Positions 41,683 through 51,881 of a DNA stretch of 64,000 bases are shown here, piece by piece; positions within the stretch are counted from its first letter, which is position 1, and each line of letters begins with the position of its first letter. The notes below the pieces were generated by a model. That model was not told the origin of the DNA. It did not search any database and worked only from the letters and a program-made list of their open reading frames with translations. This DNA is from Mesohalobacter salilacus (GTDB lineage Bacteria > Bacteroidota > Bacteroidia > Flavobacteriales > Flavobacteriaceae). The translations under genes and the position numbers were made by a program. Location of the stretch: positions 34,523-98,522 of the forward strand of contig RRZV01000013.1 in the NCBI GenBank assembly GCA_003931895.1, read 5' to 3'.

Positions 41683-41740
41683 AATCCCATATATAACATT
41701 CGTTTTAAGCAATGTATTTCATTATGTAAAAATATATTTT

Positions 41741-41748
41741 TAGATTTG
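41741..41748 (+). promoter_or_regulatory. Putative -7 box for the TonB receptor at 41765
   Basis: TAGATTTG matches TAnnTTTG, 16 bases before the ATG. Confidence 0.45.
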
Positions 41749-41764
41749 CCTAAAATTATATTTA

Positions 41765-44035
41765 ATGAATTTAAAATACATATTTAGCATAGTAATAATA
41801 TTTTTCTTATCGCATATTTTTGCTCAGACAGGGCAAATCAAAGGACAAATTATTGTTGAAGATAATCAAGAGCCATCTGTAACGGTTTGGATTGAAGAGT
41901 TAGAGGAATATGTAAATACAGAAAACAAGCGTTTTATATTTAAAAATATCCCTGAAGGAAAATACACGTTAAAAGTATCTGCCATAGGCTACGAAACGAC
42001 CTTTAAAAGGATAAATTTAAAGGCTAACCAAACTTTAGAAATTAAAATTCGGCTTTATCCTGCGTCAAATATTTTAGACGAAGTGATTATTATAGACCGA
42101 CAAACGGGATTAAACTCTAAAACACCATACAATTTTATTCCTGTCAGTCTTGACCGAATTGAAGGTAAAAGTCACCCTTCTGGTGTTATGGGGATTTTAC
42201 GTGAAGTTCCCGGTGTTTATGGTGCTGAGTTTGGTCAAGGCATTGTAAAACCTTTTATTCGAGGTTTGGGCTTTAGCCGTGTGGTGACCATTTTTCAAGG
42301 TAATAAACTCGAAAATCAACAATGGGGTGCAGACCACGGACTTGGCGTTAACGATTTGGGCGTTAAAAGTATTGACGTTATCAAAGGCCCAGCTTCTGTG
42401 TTGTATGGTTCAGGGGCGCTTGGCGGTGTGATTTTGATAAAAGATGATGAGTTTTATAAAAACGCTAAACAACTTTCAGGTAATTTTGGCACGTCTTTTA
42501 ATTCGGTTTCAAATGGTTTGAGAGCGTTTACATCTGTTGGTCAAAGCTTTGAAAATGATTGGTTTTTTGGTGTAGATTTGGCTTATGAAAATCACGCCGA
42601 TTATAAGTCTGGCGATGGTGATGTGATAGGCAATAGTCGCTATAACGTCGCGACTGCAAGAGTGCATTTTGGAATTGATAAGGACAATTTTGACAATAAA
42701 CTATCTGTAGCGTTTAACACTCAAAATTTAGGTATTATTGGAGATGACGAATTGCAAAACTCTAATGCCACAAGTAGAAACGACCGTGATATGCAATTGC
42801 CTTATCAAGAAGTTACAGATGTTTTAATTTCCTATAATCAACGTATTGACCACGGCAATTTTGAGTCTGTTTTTCATTTGTCTCATCATTTTAATGATAG
42901 AAAGGAAATTGAAACTGCAGACAACCTCGTCGATTTAGGGTTTAAACAACACAATACATTTTACAATGCTAGGATTAATTTTGATACGGGAAAATTTAGT
43001 CATAACTTCGGAATTCAAGGTAATTTTCTCAGTAACGACAATCAAGATGATGTGTTAGACATTTTAATTCCAGATGCGCATTACACAGAAAACGGAGCTT
43101 ATTATATGGTCAATTACGAATGGAAATCGTATTTCTTACAAGGTGCTTTACGTTATGATTACCGGCACGTTAAAGCAGATGCTAGCGATGAGCAATTTGT
43201 AGACGCTGGATTTGTGCTTCCTGGCGAACCTGAAAGTCGAACTTTAACTTCAAATTTTAGTGGATTTACGGGTTCAATGGGTTTGACTAAAAATTTTGGA
43301 AATCATCAAAAGTTTAAAATCAATATATCATCGGGTTTTCGTTCGCCAGATTTAGCAGAATTATTTTCATTTGGCCAGCATCCAGGCACGAGTCGGTTTG
43401 AAATTGGTAATGCCAATTTTGAACGTGAACAAAGCCTTCAGCTCGATTTGAATTATGCCTTGAGTTTAGATCGGTTTCGCTTAGATTGGTCAGTATTTGG
43501 AAGTCAAATCGATAACTTTATTTTCTTTTCTGATACCGGCGAAACCCAACCTGAATCGGGTTTACAGATATGGCAATATCAACAAGTAGAAGCCCAGCTC
43601 TATGGTAGTGAAATCAATTTACAGTATGTGGCATTACCCCAAAGACAACTCAAACTCAATCTCGGAGCAGCTCTAGTTCGTGGTGAAAATCAAGATTTTG
43701 ATGAGCCGCTAACTTTTATACCGCCAGACAATTTAAATTTTAAAGCAGAATATAGGTTTGGTGAACTTCAAAAAACTAGTGTATTTTCAAAAATACGCGC
43801 TGTTGGCCGCCAAGACAGACCAGGTTTTAATGAAGAAGAAACACCCGGTTATACCTTGCTCAACTTAGGGGCAAAACATCTTTTTGATTTTGGAAAAGAT
43901 TACAAATTAGAAGCTTCACTGGTTTTTCAAAATTTATTGGACGAAACTTATGTGGATCATTTATCCATTTTGAGAGCTTTCAATATTCCGAGTCCAGGAC
44001 GAAATATGATGCTAAATTTAAGGTTTAGTTTTTAG
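41765..44035 (+). CDS. TonB-dependent outer-membrane receptor
   Basis: 756 residues. A signal peptide ends near residue 20 (HIFAQTG). Residues 22-100 form a CarboxypepD_reg-like domain, 110-225 the plug (FIRGLGFSRVVTIFQGNKLE, VIKGPASVLYGSGALGGV), and the rest a beta-barrel ending in Phe (RNMMLNLRFSF). The plug includes a QQWGADHG segment, and His and Asp residues are frequent in the barrel loops, as in metal-chelate receptors of the ZnuD/FecA type, so a metal complex is a reasonable but unproven ligand. It has its own promoter and is not followed by a lipoprotein partner gene. Confidence 0.92.
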   Translation: MNLKYIFSIVIIFFLSHIFAQTGQIKGQIIVEDNQEPSVTVWIEELEEYVNTENKRFIFKNIPEGKYTLKVSAIGYETTFKRINLKANQTLEIKIRLYPASNILDEVIIIDRQTGLNSKTPYNFIPVSLDRIEGKSHPSGVMGILREVPGVYGAEFGQGIVKPFIRGLGFSRVVTIFQGNKLENQQWGADHGLGVNDLGVKSIDVIKGPASVLYGSGALGGVILIKDDEFYKNAKQLSGNFGTSFNSVSNGLRAFTSVGQSFENDWFFGVDLAYENHADYKSGDGDVIGNSRYNVATARVHFGIDKDNFDNKLSVAFNTQNLGIIGDDELQNSNATSRNDRDMQLPYQEVTDVLISYNQRIDHGNFESVFHLSHHFNDRKEIETADNLVDLGFKQHNTFYNARINFDTGKFSHNFGIQGNFLSNDNQDDVLDILIPDAHYTENGAYYMVNYEWKSYFLQGALRYDYRHVKADASDEQFVDAGFVLPGEPESRTLTSNFSGFTGSMGLTKNFGNHQKFKINISSGFRSPDLAELFSFGQHPGTSRFEIGNANFEREQSLQLDLNYALSLDRFRLDWSVFGSQIDNFIFFSDTGETQPESGLQIWQYQQVEAQLYGSEINLQYVALPQRQLKLNLGAALVRGENQDFDEPLTFIPPDNLNFKAEYRFGELQKTSVFSKIRAVGRQDRPGFNEEETPGYTLLNLGAKHLFDFGKDYKLEASLVFQNLLDETYVDHLSILRAFNIPSPGRNMMLNLRFSF

Positions 44036-44109
44036 GATATTTTTCTGGGCTAAAAAAATATCAGATTTAACAAGAAACCACCATAGCCTAGCTAAATCTT
44101 TAAAATCTG

Positions 44110-44117
44110 TATATTTG
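44110..44117 (+). promoter_or_regulatory. Putative -7 box for the serine hydrolase gene
   Basis: TATATTTG matches TAnnTTTG, 19 bases before the ATG at 44137. Confidence 0.45.
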
Positions 44118-44136
44118 CCGAGATTTATAAATAATT

Positions 44137-45354
44137 ATGTTGCAAAAAAAGTTTGTATTTGTCTTTCTGATATTTTTTATGAGTGCCTTTTTTTTTACTA
44201 ATCACAGTTTTAGCAGTGATGAAAAATCTTATGTATTTAAAAGTCAAAAACATTTAGTCCAAAAAACTGAACATCTTAATGTAGCAAAAACAGACTACGT
44301 TTCGTTGTTAGGGGAGAAACTCAAAGAATTTAAATCTAAAATTAATCGCAAAGCAAAAATTAACGACTTTCATGGTGTAGTTTTAGTTGCTTATAAAAAT
44401 CAAATTATATTTAATAAAGCTTTTGGATACAAAAACCCGATTGATAAGACAGAATTATCAATTCACGATGCTTTTGAGCTAGCTTCAGTTAGCAAACAAT
44501 TTACCGCCGCTTCTATTTTAAAACTTGTCGAATTAGGCAAAATTGATTTAGAAAAACCTTTTAAAACCTATTTTCCAAACTTTAAATTTGAAAATATTCG
44601 CGTTAAAGATTTACTCAAGCATTCTTCAGGATTATGGGATTATATGAATTTAACAGAAGCCTACTGGAACAAATCCAAAGCACCAGATAATTTTGAAATA
44701 ATTGAACTTCTAAATAATCACCAAACTACATTAAATTTTAAGCCTGGCAGAAAATTTGATTACAATAATACAAATTATGTGTTATTGGTAACTTTGATAG
44801 AAAAAATTAGTGGTAAAAGTTTTAAAGATTTTTTGAAAGACCAATTTTTTCAGCCTTTAGGTTTAAATGATATTTATGTTGGTATAAATAGTAGAGCAAA
44901 AATCAAAGTGGCAAATGCTTATCAAGCTTATGGTCGTGGTTATATTAAATTACCGCCGAGTTATCATAATTCTGCTCTCGGCGATAAAGGGATTCACACC
45001 ACAGCAAGTGATTTATGGTTGTGGTTTAACGCCTTAAAAAATCGCAAATCTATATCTCAAGCATCAATAAATAAGATGTTTAACCTTAACAATTACACAA
45101 ATTATAACTATGGTATGGGTTTCCGAACGCAAGTTGGTCGTTTTGGTGAGCTTGAAATCTATCACGATGGGTTATGGGATGGGTTTAGAAATGGTCTGCA
45201 TTATTTTCCTAAAGATGATTTAACTTACATTGTCTTAAGTCATACCCAAAATAGAGAAAAGGTATATTTTCAAAATTATTTAGAAAGACATGCTAAAGTT
45301 TTACTAAACCAATTGAATAAAAAAGATTTTAATAATTCTGTATCTAACCTTTAA
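44137..45354 (+). CDS. Serine hydrolase of the beta-lactamase/class C-like family
   Basis: 405 residues. A signal peptide covers about 1-26. The catalytic SVSK (SxxK) is at residues 117-120, the YxN motif YNN at 209-211, and the third motif is HDG near residue 346 (IYHDGLWDG) in place of KTG, as in many class C-like esterases and D,D-peptidases. It acts in the periplasm, probably on peptides, esters or cell-wall fragments rather than as a dedicated beta-lactamase; this cannot be settled by sequence. Monocistronic. Confidence 0.88.
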   Translation: MLQKKFVFVFLIFFMSAFFFTNHSFSSDEKSYVFKSQKHLVQKTEHLNVAKTDYVSLLGEKLKEFKSKINRKAKINDFHGVVLVAYKNQIIFNKAFGYKNPIDKTELSIHDAFELASVSKQFTAASILKLVELGKIDLEKPFKTYFPNFKFENIRVKDLLKHSSGLWDYMNLTEAYWNKSKAPDNFEIIELLNNHQTTLNFKPGRKFDYNNTNYVLLVTLIEKISGKSFKDFLKDQFFQPLGLNDIYVGINSRAKIKVANAYQAYGRGYIKLPPSYHNSALGDKGIHTTASDLWLWFNALKNRKSISQASINKMFNLNNYTNYNYGMGFRTQVGRFGELEIYHDGLWDGFRNGLHYFPKDDLTYIVLSHTQNREKVYFQNYLERHAKVLLNQLNKKDFNNSVSNL

Positions 45355-45402
45355 AAAGTATTAAAAGACTGGTGTATATATTTTTTAAAGCTCATAAGGT
45401 TT

Positions 45403-45410
45403 TATTTTTG
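45403..45410 (+). promoter_or_regulatory. Putative -7 box for truA
   Basis: TATTTTTG matches TAnnTTTG only 5 bases before the ATG, which implies a nearly leaderless transcript. Confidence 0.45.
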
Positions 45411-45415
45411 CGCTT

Positions 45416-46186
45416 ATGTTAAAGCGATATTTTATACAATGTTCATTTTTGGGTCAAGATTATGTAGGCTGGCAAAAACAACCAGACCAAAAAAGCGTAC
45501 AATCTACTATCGACAAAGCCTTATCAACCATTTTGCAGGAACATATAGAGGTTATGGGTGCTGGCAGAACTGATACAGGTGTGCACGCTAAATATTTTAT
45601 TGCGCATTTTGATTCGAAACAAAATTTAAATCAGTTCAATAATTTAATTTATAAAATCAATACCGTTTTACCTACTGATATTGCCGCTCAAAATATTTAC
45701 AATGCTGATGCTCATCATCATGCACGATTTGATGCATTATCCCGAAGCTATCAATATCGTATCTGCACCAGAAAAAATCCATTTGAAATCCATTCGGCTT
45801 ACTATATCAAAAATGATTTAGATGTTAAACTTATGCATAAATGCGCTCAGCGCTTATTGGTTTTTTCTAATTTCAAAAGTTTTAGTAAAGTCAAAACTGC
45901 TGTGAACACTTTTGAATGTGATGTCATTAAAGCTGAAGTTAAAAAACAACAGGACGATCTTGTAGTCTTTAATATTTCAGCCAATCGGTTTTTACGCAAT
46001 ATGGTTAGGGCTATCACAGGAACTTTAATTGACGTTGGTTTAGGAAAAACGAATTATGAAGAATTTATTAATATCATCAAGTCTCAAGATCGCCGAAGGG
46101 CAGGAAAATCTGTTCCAGCTCAAGGTTTATATCTTACAGATATCAAATATCCTTATCCATTAAAATCAATATATGAGCAAAACTAA
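45416..46186 (+). CDS. truA: tRNA pseudouridine synthase A
   Basis: 256 residues. It makes pseudouridine at positions 38-40 of tRNA anticodon arms. The catalytic aspartate lies in GAGRTDTGVHA near residues 48-58, and RYQYRI-like and FLRNMVRAITGTL blocks are typical. Cytoplasmic. It shares 14 bases with the following ABC exporter gene, so the two are translationally coupled. Confidence 0.96.
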   Translation: MLKRYFIQCSFLGQDYVGWQKQPDQKSVQSTIDKALSTILQEHIEVMGAGRTDTGVHAKYFIAHFDSKQNLNQFNNLIYKINTVLPTDIAAQNIYNADAHHHARFDALSRSYQYRICTRKNPFEIHSAYYIKNDLDVKLMHKCAQRLLVFSNFKSFSKVKTAVNTFECDVIKAEVKKQQDDLVVFNISANRFLRNMVRAITGTLIDVGLGKTNYEEFINIIKSQDRRRAGKSVPAQGLYLTDIKYPYPLKSIYEQN

Positions 46187-47951
46187 AACAGGCAAAGCTT
46201 TTGATATTGGGTTATTTAAACGTGTTTTGGCCTTTACCAATCCGTATAAAAAAACCTTCTATTTTGTTTTGTTTTCAGCCATCGCTCTAGCAGGCTTGAG
46301 CATGCTGAGACCTCATTTCTTGGGTCTAATTGTGGATAACGCGCTTCCTGAAGGCAATAAAGAATTGTTAGTAGAATTAATCGTTTGGATGCTTCTGGTG
46401 CTGATGGGCGAAGTCATTTTTCAATTAACCTTTATTTATTTTGCCAATTGGTTGGGGCAAGAAGTCATTAGAGATATTCGCGTCAAGCTTTTTGAACATA
46501 TGATTAATTTCAAAAAGCAATACTTCGACACCTCAGCGGTTGGTCGATTAGTAACACGTGCGGTAAGCGATATTGAAACTATTGCGAGTATCTTTAGTCA
46601 AGGTCTGTTTATGATTTTAAGCGATTTGCTCAAGATGATAGCTGTCTTGTTGTTTATGTTTTACAAAAGTTGGCAGCTTACCTTACTTGTTCTTACCGTT
46701 TTACCTTTTGTGTTTATAGCTACACGTATTTTTCAACGCAAAATGAAAATCGCATTTGAAGAAGTCAGAACGCAAGTCTCTAATCTAAATTCATTTGTTC
46801 AGGAGCGGCTCACAGGGATGAAAATCGTTCATATCTTTAACCGTGAACGCAAAGAGTATGATAAGTTTAAAGATATCAACAATAAACATAAAATCGCTTG
46901 GAATAAAACTGTACTTTACAATTCTATCTTTTTCCCTATTGCAGAAATGTCCATTTCTGTCACTATAGGTTTGTTAGTATGGTTTGGTGGTTTACGTGTT
47001 GTTGAATCCGACACTTTAAGCTTAGGTATAATTGTAGCTTTTATAGAATATATACGAATGCTATTTGCTCCATTAAGACAAATAGCTGACAAATTCAATT
47101 CTCTTCAAATGGGTATGGTAGCAGCCAATCGTGTTTTTGGCATTCTTGACACAGAAGCCTACATCGCCAACACAGGGAAATTACAACCTCAAAACCTCAA
47201 AGGCAAAATAACCTTTGACAATGTGAGGTTTAGTTACGTCAAAGACGAAGAAGTCTTAAAGGGCATTTCTTTAAAAGTGCAACCCGGCGAAACCATTGCT
47301 ATTGTGGGTGCCACTGGGGCTGGTAAAAGTACAGTCATTAATCTTTTAACCCGATTTTACGACATCAATAGTGGCCAAATTTTAATTGATGATCAAGACA
47401 TCAAAGACTACGAACTCAAATCTCTACGAAAATCTATTGCCGTGGTGCTTCAGGACGTCTTTTTATTTGCAGAAAGTATTTTATACAACATCACTTTACA
47501 CGAAGACAAAATAACTAAACAAGATGTTATTGAGGCCGCAAAATCTATTGGAGTTCATGATTTTATCATGTCTTTACCAAACGGTTATGATTACAACGTT
47601 AAAGAACGCGGCGCCATGTTATCGTCTGGACAGCGCCAACTTATTGCCTTTTTAAGAGCTTACGTTTGTAAACCAAGTATTTTGATTCTTGACGAAGCTA
47701 CTTCATCTATTGACAGCTATAGTGAGCAGCTCATTCAAAATGCTACGGATAAAATCACCCAAGATCGTACATCAATCATCATTGCACACCGATTGGCTAC
47801 AGTTAAAAATGCAGATAAAATTATCGTTATGGATCAGGGGCAAATTATAGAAACAGGTACACATAACAATTTGCTAAAAAACCCTGAGGGCTATTACACA
47901 AAACTATATCAGGCACAATTTGAAAGTGAAGAAGCCGAAATTGAGGGCTAA
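46173..47951 (+). CDS. ABC exporter, fused permease and ATPase (MsbA/MdlB-like)
   Basis: 592 residues. About six hydrophobic helices in the first 320 residues form an exporter domain; residues 345-585 are the ATPase: Walker A GATGAGKST, signature LSSGQRQL, Walker B ILILDEATSSID and H-loop IIIAHR. It is the half-transporter type that works as a homodimer, exporting lipids, peptides or drugs. The LSSGQ variant replaces the more usual LSGGQ, a common change in this family. The start overlaps truA by 14 bases. Substrate unknown. Confidence 0.93.
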   Translation: MSKTKTGKAFDIGLFKRVLAFTNPYKKTFYFVLFSAIALAGLSMLRPHFLGLIVDNALPEGNKELLVELIVWMLLVLMGEVIFQLTFIYFANWLGQEVIRDIRVKLFEHMINFKKQYFDTSAVGRLVTRAVSDIETIASIFSQGLFMILSDLLKMIAVLLFMFYKSWQLTLLVLTVLPFVFIATRIFQRKMKIAFEEVRTQVSNLNSFVQERLTGMKIVHIFNRERKEYDKFKDINNKHKIAWNKTVLYNSIFFPIAEMSISVTIGLLVWFGGLRVVESDTLSLGIIVAFIEYIRMLFAPLRQIADKFNSLQMGMVAANRVFGILDTEAYIANTGKLQPQNLKGKITFDNVRFSYVKDEEVLKGISLKVQPGETIAIVGATGAGKSTVINLLTRFYDINSGQILIDDQDIKDYELKSLRKSIAVVLQDVFLFAESILYNITLHEDKITKQDVIEAAKSIGVHDFIMSLPNGYDYNVKERGAMLSSGQRQLIAFLRAYVCKPSILILDEATSSIDSYSEQLIQNATDKITQDRTSIIIAHRLATVKNADKIIVMDQGQIIETGTHNNLLKNPEGYYTKLYQAQFESEEAEIEG

Positions 47952-48014
47952 TTTTATCTTATCTCTTTTTATTCATAATTATAATATTAATTTTGAACTT
48001 TTATTATAGTAATT

Positions 48015-48848
48015 ATGATTAAAACACTGAATATAATTTTTTTGATTTTTTGCTTACAAAGCCAAGTCTATGCCCAGATGAATTTTATCAACGAAGAAGG
48101 AGACAACGCCGAGATTCCAGAAATGCTTATCACTAAAGGATGTGAAGCCTTTAAAGGTGATGATGATAGATTGAGAAAATGCATGTCAGTAGCATTAAAA
48201 AATAATTTGCAAAAATATATGCGATTTGGCAAAATTGAAAGCTCCTTGAATGCGGGGAGAAATAAATTTTTTATCAATATCGTAATTGAAAAAGACGGAG
48301 ATATCTTTACAACTAATAGAGACATTCATCCAAAAATTAAAAAAGAAATTGAAAGGAGCATCAAAAAAATGAAATTTCTTAATCTAGAAGTTTTAGGCGA
48401 TTACAACAGTATAAAATTTACTCTACCCCTAAATATTGTGACAAAGAAAAAAGGCATAAAAGCCTATTACGACAATAGTCAGGTTGTAATAGCTAATACA
48501 GAAGAAGATTTAGATAGACTTCCAGCGACCGGGTTTTGCAAGTTTTATAAAAAGAGTGATGAAAGAAAATCATGTGTAAAGGAAAGAGTTATCGTTTTCT
48601 TATATAACAGTGTAGACAGGACAAAGCTCAAAGATGTGTTTGAAGAAGGTCTAAATACTGTTGAATTTAAATTTATTTTAGATCAAAATACTCAAATCAA
48701 AAATTTTGAAATGAAAAATAAAAGGCAAATAGTTATAACCTCTTACTTTAAGTCTATTGTTGAAAAGATAAATTTTATAAGCCCTGCTTATGTTGGTTTA
48801 AAACCTCAGGAAGTAGGATTTGACATTAAATTAGTCTACCATAAATAA
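48015..48848 (+). CDS. Secreted protein with duplicated TonB-C-like domain
   Basis: 277 residues with a signal peptide ending near residue 20 (QVYAQM). Two halves share a pattern: ITKGCEAFKGDDDRLRKCMS near 37-56 and ATGFCKFYKKSDERKSCVKE near 173-192, each with two cysteines, then a basic helix, then alternating strands with a KDG or DQN turn. This resembles the C-terminal domain of flavobacterial TonB-like proteins, here duplicated and without a membrane anchor or proline-rich spacer. I do not recognise a named family. The Cys pairs could form disulfides in the periplasm. It follows the exporter gene by 63 bases. Confidence 0.65.
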   Translation: MIKTLNIIFLIFCLQSQVYAQMNFINEEGDNAEIPEMLITKGCEAFKGDDDRLRKCMSVALKNNLQKYMRFGKIESSLNAGRNKFFINIVIEKDGDIFTTNRDIHPKIKKEIERSIKKMKFLNLEVLGDYNSIKFTLPLNIVTKKKGIKAYYDNSQVVIANTEEDLDRLPATGFCKFYKKSDERKSCVKERVIVFLYNSVDRTKLKDVFEEGLNTVEFKFILDQNTQIKNFEMKNKRQIVITSYFKSIVEKINFISPAYVGLKPQEVGFDIKLVYHK

Positions 48849-48865
48849 CTTCAAACGACACACTT

Positions 48866-48899
48866 AAAAAGCCTATACAAATTAATGCATAGGCTTTTT
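48866..48899. terminator. Bidirectional terminator between the duplicated-domain gene and rho
   Basis: AAAAAGCCTAT (48866-48876) pairs with ATAGGCTTTTT (48889-48899). Both strands have a T-run, which suits the two converging genes. Confidence 0.85.
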
Positions 48900-48927
48900 T
48901 ATATTTTATAATTGAATTTAAGGCTTA

Positions 48928-50661
48928 TTAACCATTCATAGACACTAAAAACTCTTCATTACTTTTAGTCTGCTTGACACGATCATTAATAAACTCCATG
49001 GCTTCAACAGGGTTCATATCACTCAAATATTTTCTCAACACCCACATTTTTTGAAGTGTGTTTTCATCGAGTAAAATATCATCACGACGTGTACTTGAAG
49101 CATTAAGATCAATAGCAGGGAATATTCTGCGATTGGCAATTTTGCGATCTAATTGCAACTCCATATTACCTGTACCTTTAAATTCTTCAAAGATCACTTC
49201 ATCCATTTTTGACCCTGTATCAATAAGTGCAGTGGCTATGATAGATAATGAACCTCCTCCTTCTATATTTCTCGCTGCACCAAAAAAGCGTTTTGGTTTG
49301 TGCAATGCATTGGCATCTACACCACCACTTAACACTTTCCCGCTTGCAGGCTGAACCGTGTTGTAAGCTCTAGCTAAACGTGTGATAGAGTCTAAAAGAA
49401 TAACAACATCATGTCCACATTCTACTAATCTTTTTGCTTTTTCAATCACAATATTAGCAACTCTAACATGTTCGTGCGCTTCTTTATCAAAAGTCGAAGC
49501 GACAACTTCACCTCTGACGTTGCGTTGCATATCGGTAACCTCTTCAGGGCGTTCATCAATGAGTAAAACAATTTGATAGACTTCAGGATGATTAGCAGCA
49601 ATAGCATTGGCCACATCTTTAAGCAACATAGTTTTACCCGTTTTAGGCTGTGAAACTATCATCCCTCTTTGGCCTTTGCCTATAGGCGAGAACATATCAA
49701 TAATTCGAGTAGAAATCGTTGAATCTTTATCGGCAATATTTAATTTTTCCTGTGGAAATAATGGCGTTAAATGCTCAAAAGATACGCGATCTCTTACCAC
49801 TTTAGGATCGATACCGTTTATCTTTATAATTTTAATTAAGGGGAAATATTTTTCACCTTCTTTTGGTGGTCTTACTTCACCGAGAACTGTATCCCCTGTT
49901 TTTAAACCAAAAAGTTTGATTTGTGATTGTGATAAATAAATATCATCAGGAGATGACAAATAATTGTAGTCTGATGATCTCAAAAATCCGTATCCATCTT
50001 GCATAATATCCAAAACACCTTCAGACTCAATTAAAGCATCAAACTCGTAATTTGGGTGTCTGTATTTATTCTTGTTTTGAGAATTATCTGATTGATTATT
50101 CTTATTATGAGATGGTTTAGAATCAGAATTTGACTTCTCTGAATTCTGATCTTTAGCTTTTGGTTGAGACTTAGGGTTATTTTGCCTATTGTCATTTCGA
50201 CTTTTATCTTGAGTCGTTTGTTTAGGCCTTTGCTGTTTTGGGTTAGAAGATTTTTGACCCTCATTATTTTGGGATGAGGACGGATTCTTTTTCGGCGTAC
50301 TTTGAGTCGGTTTGGCTTTTGTGTCGTGATTATTATCTTGCTTAGGTTTAGCCTTATCGTCACTTTTACTTCTCCTTGAAGGTGATGGCTTAGATTTAGC
50401 CGGGGCTGATTTCTGTTTTGAAGCTTGAGCAGAATTGCCTTTAGATGGACTGCCTTTAGCTGACTTATCATCTGTTGCAGATCCGTTCTTTTGTTTTTCC
50501 AGATAAGACTTAACCTCATCAGGGTTTGTCGCTTGAAAGTCTAAAATTTTGTAAACTAAGTCGAGCTTTTTAAGTCCTCTAAATTTTGGAATAGATAATT
50601 CTTTAGAGATGTGTTGTAATTCAGTCAATTTTTTTGACTTTAAATCTATGATTTCAAACAT
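48928..50661 (-). CDS. rho: Transcription termination factor Rho with long N-terminal insert
   Basis: 577 residues against about 420 in Escherichia coli. Residues 1-45 are the Rho N-terminal helical domain; about 58-205 is a low-complexity insert of Lys, Ser, Asn, Gln and Pro, strongly basic; about 210-290 is the RNA-binding cold-shock-like domain; and the rest is the hexameric ATPase with P-loop [11 protein letters not shown], the Walker B stretch [16 protein letters not shown] and the Q-loop region. Inserts of this kind are known in Bacteroidota and Actinobacteria and add RNA affinity or phase separation. Monocistronic. Confidence 0.97.
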   Translation of the reverse strand: MFEIIDLKSKKLTELQHISKELSIPKFRGLKKLDLVYKILDFQATNPDEVKSYLEKQKNGSATDDKSAKGSPSKGNSAQASKQKSAPAKSKPSPSRRSKSDDKAKPKQDNNHDTKAKPTQSTPKKNPSSSQNNEGQKSSNPKQQRPKQTTQDKSRNDNRQNNPKSQPKAKDQNSEKSNSDSKPSHNKNNQSDNSQNKNKYRHPNYEFDALIESEGVLDIMQDGYGFLRSSDYNYLSSPDDIYLSQSQIKLFGLKTGDTVLGEVRPPKEGEKYFPLIKIIKINGIDPKVVRDRVSFEHLTPLFPQEKLNIADKDSTISTRIIDMFSPIGKGQRGMIVSQPKTGKTMLLKDVANAIAANHPEVYQIVLLIDERPEEVTDMQRNVRGEVVASTFDKEAHEHVRVANIVIEKAKRLVECGHDVVILLDSITRLARAYNTVQPASGKVLSGGVDANALHKPKRFFGAARNIEGGGSLSIIATALIDTGSKMDEVIFEEFKGTGNMELQLDRKIANRRIFPAIDLNASSTRRDDILLDENTLQKMWVLRKYLSDMNPVEAMEFINDRVKQTKSNEEFLVSMNG

Positions 50662-50832
50662 GTATATAAAAAAGGTTTGTTATTAGCAATTGTTAAATTG
50701 TTCAATTTAATTCAGGAAGAAAATTTTTGTTGAATATGAAATGATTAAGTTGTGTATGAGATACATGCAACTTTGCAATGCAATTATACAACTTTATTTT
50801 GTTTTCTCTATAATTTTTCAAAAATAATCCTC

Positions 50833-50840
50833 TATTTTTG
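50833..50840 (+). promoter_or_regulatory. Putative -7 box for the DUF4293 gene
   Basis: TATTTTTG matches TAnnTTTG, 19 bases before the ATG at 50860. Confidence 0.5.
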
Positions 50841-50859
50841 CATTCAAATTAATTTAAAT

Positions 50860-51267
50860 ATGATTCAACGCATTCAAAGTGTGTACTTGTTTTTAGTAAT
50901 TTTAGCCAATGTTATTGCTACATTTACGCTTGGTGAACTGCTCAACAAAGTTGCTAGTTTTATTGAAAACTTTGAAATTGAATACGTTATCTACTTTTTA
51001 TTAGTTGCTGTGTTGTCGCTATGGAGTTTGATTACTTTCAAAAAACGAAAGTTTCAACTCAAAATAGGTCGACTTAATTTATTTGTGAACTTTGTCGCCT
51101 TAGGCTTTTTGACATATTGGTTGCTAATTTTACCTGGAGAAATTAATTTTTCTGAGAAAGGTATTGGGCTAGTCATACCCGTCATTTCTATCGTTTTTAT
51201 TGTTTTGGCTCAAAAAGCCATCAAAAGGGATGATGAGCTCGTAAAATCTGCTGACCGTTTCAGATAG
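50860..51267 (+). CDS. DUF4293 membrane protein
   Basis: 135 residues from the ATG at 50860; the open frame continues upstream to 50752, but that part covers the promoter box and is not conserved-looking. The start MIQRIQSVYLFLV and four hydrophobic segments are typical of DUF4293, a small integral membrane family nearly restricted to Bacteroidota and usually beside rho, as here (divergent). The role is unknown. A strong terminator follows. Confidence 0.88.
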   Translation: MIQRIQSVYLFLVILANVIATFTLGELLNKVASFIENFEIEYVIYFLLVAVLSLWSLITFKKRKFQLKIGRLNLFVNFVALGFLTYWLLILPGEINFSEKGIGLVIPVISIVFIVLAQKAIKRDDELVKSADRFR

Positions 51268-51290
51268 CCTTTGCCTTAGTATATTAGTGC

Positions 51291-51318
51291 ACCCTGACGA
51301 TTCTGTCAGGGTTTTTTT
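51291..51318 (+). terminator. Terminator after the DUF4293 gene
   Basis: ACCCTGAC (51291-51298) pairs with GTCAGGGT (51305-51312), followed by a T-run. Confidence 0.85.
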
Positions 51319-51453
51319 ATTGAATAAATTTAGTGTAACTCAAAACGATGCTGTCGGTTATTTATAAGAAATATCTATACCTCATAATTTCAAACAACTT
51401 TTATTCTGCAAGAGCTACATCAAATTTCATTACATTGCATTTAAATAAAAGTT

Positions 51454-51846
51454 ATGAGATTCCACACCCGAAAATGGATCAAACCCGAAGACCTTAACCC
51501 TAACGGCACCTTATTTGGCGGTCGATTATTAGAATGGATAGACGAAGAAGCTGCGCTTTATGCCATAATCCAGCTTGAAAACCACAAAACCGTTACCAAA
51601 TACATTTCAGAAATTGATTTTGTAAGCTCGGCTAGACAAGGCGAAATTGTAGAAATCGGTATAGAAGTCGTCAAATTCGGCCAGGCATCACTTACTCTAA
51701 AATGTGAAGTCCGCAACAAAATGACAAGACAAACCATCATCAAAGTGGATAAAATAGTGATGGTCAGTTTGGATGAAGAAGGTAAACCTAAACCACATGG
51801 CAAAACCAAAGTTGAATTTGTAAAAGACCGCCTTAATGATTCTTAA
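51454..51846 (+). CDS. Acyl-CoA thioesterase, hotdog fold
   Basis: 130 residues. The family hydrolyses acyl-CoA to the free acid and CoA. The NPNGTLFGGRLLEWIDEEAA block near residues 16-35 is the hotdog signature, with the Asn and Asp/Glu positions of the YciA/BACH-type thioesterases, followed by SARQGEIVEI. Cytoplasmic, probably a hexamer of single hotdog units. The acyl chain is not predictable. Monocistronic with no clear promoter match. Confidence 0.9.
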   Translation: MRFHTRKWIKPEDLNPNGTLFGGRLLEWIDEEAALYAIIQLENHKTVTKYISEIDFVSSARQGEIVEIGIEVVKFGQASLTLKCEVRNKMTRQTIIKVDKIVMVSLDEEGKPKPHGKTKVEFVKDRLNDS

Positions 51847-51881
51847 AATTGATATTAAAGTGGAGCCGAACGTTAGAGTAA

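Noticed and set aside
50031..50519. 162-codon frame inside rho
   Set aside because: It overlaps the low-complexity insert in another frame; its Lys/Asn/Ile composition is a by-product of that insert.
50752..50859. Upstream extension of the DUF4293 frame
   Set aside because: It covers the TATTTTTG box, and family members begin with MIQRIQS.
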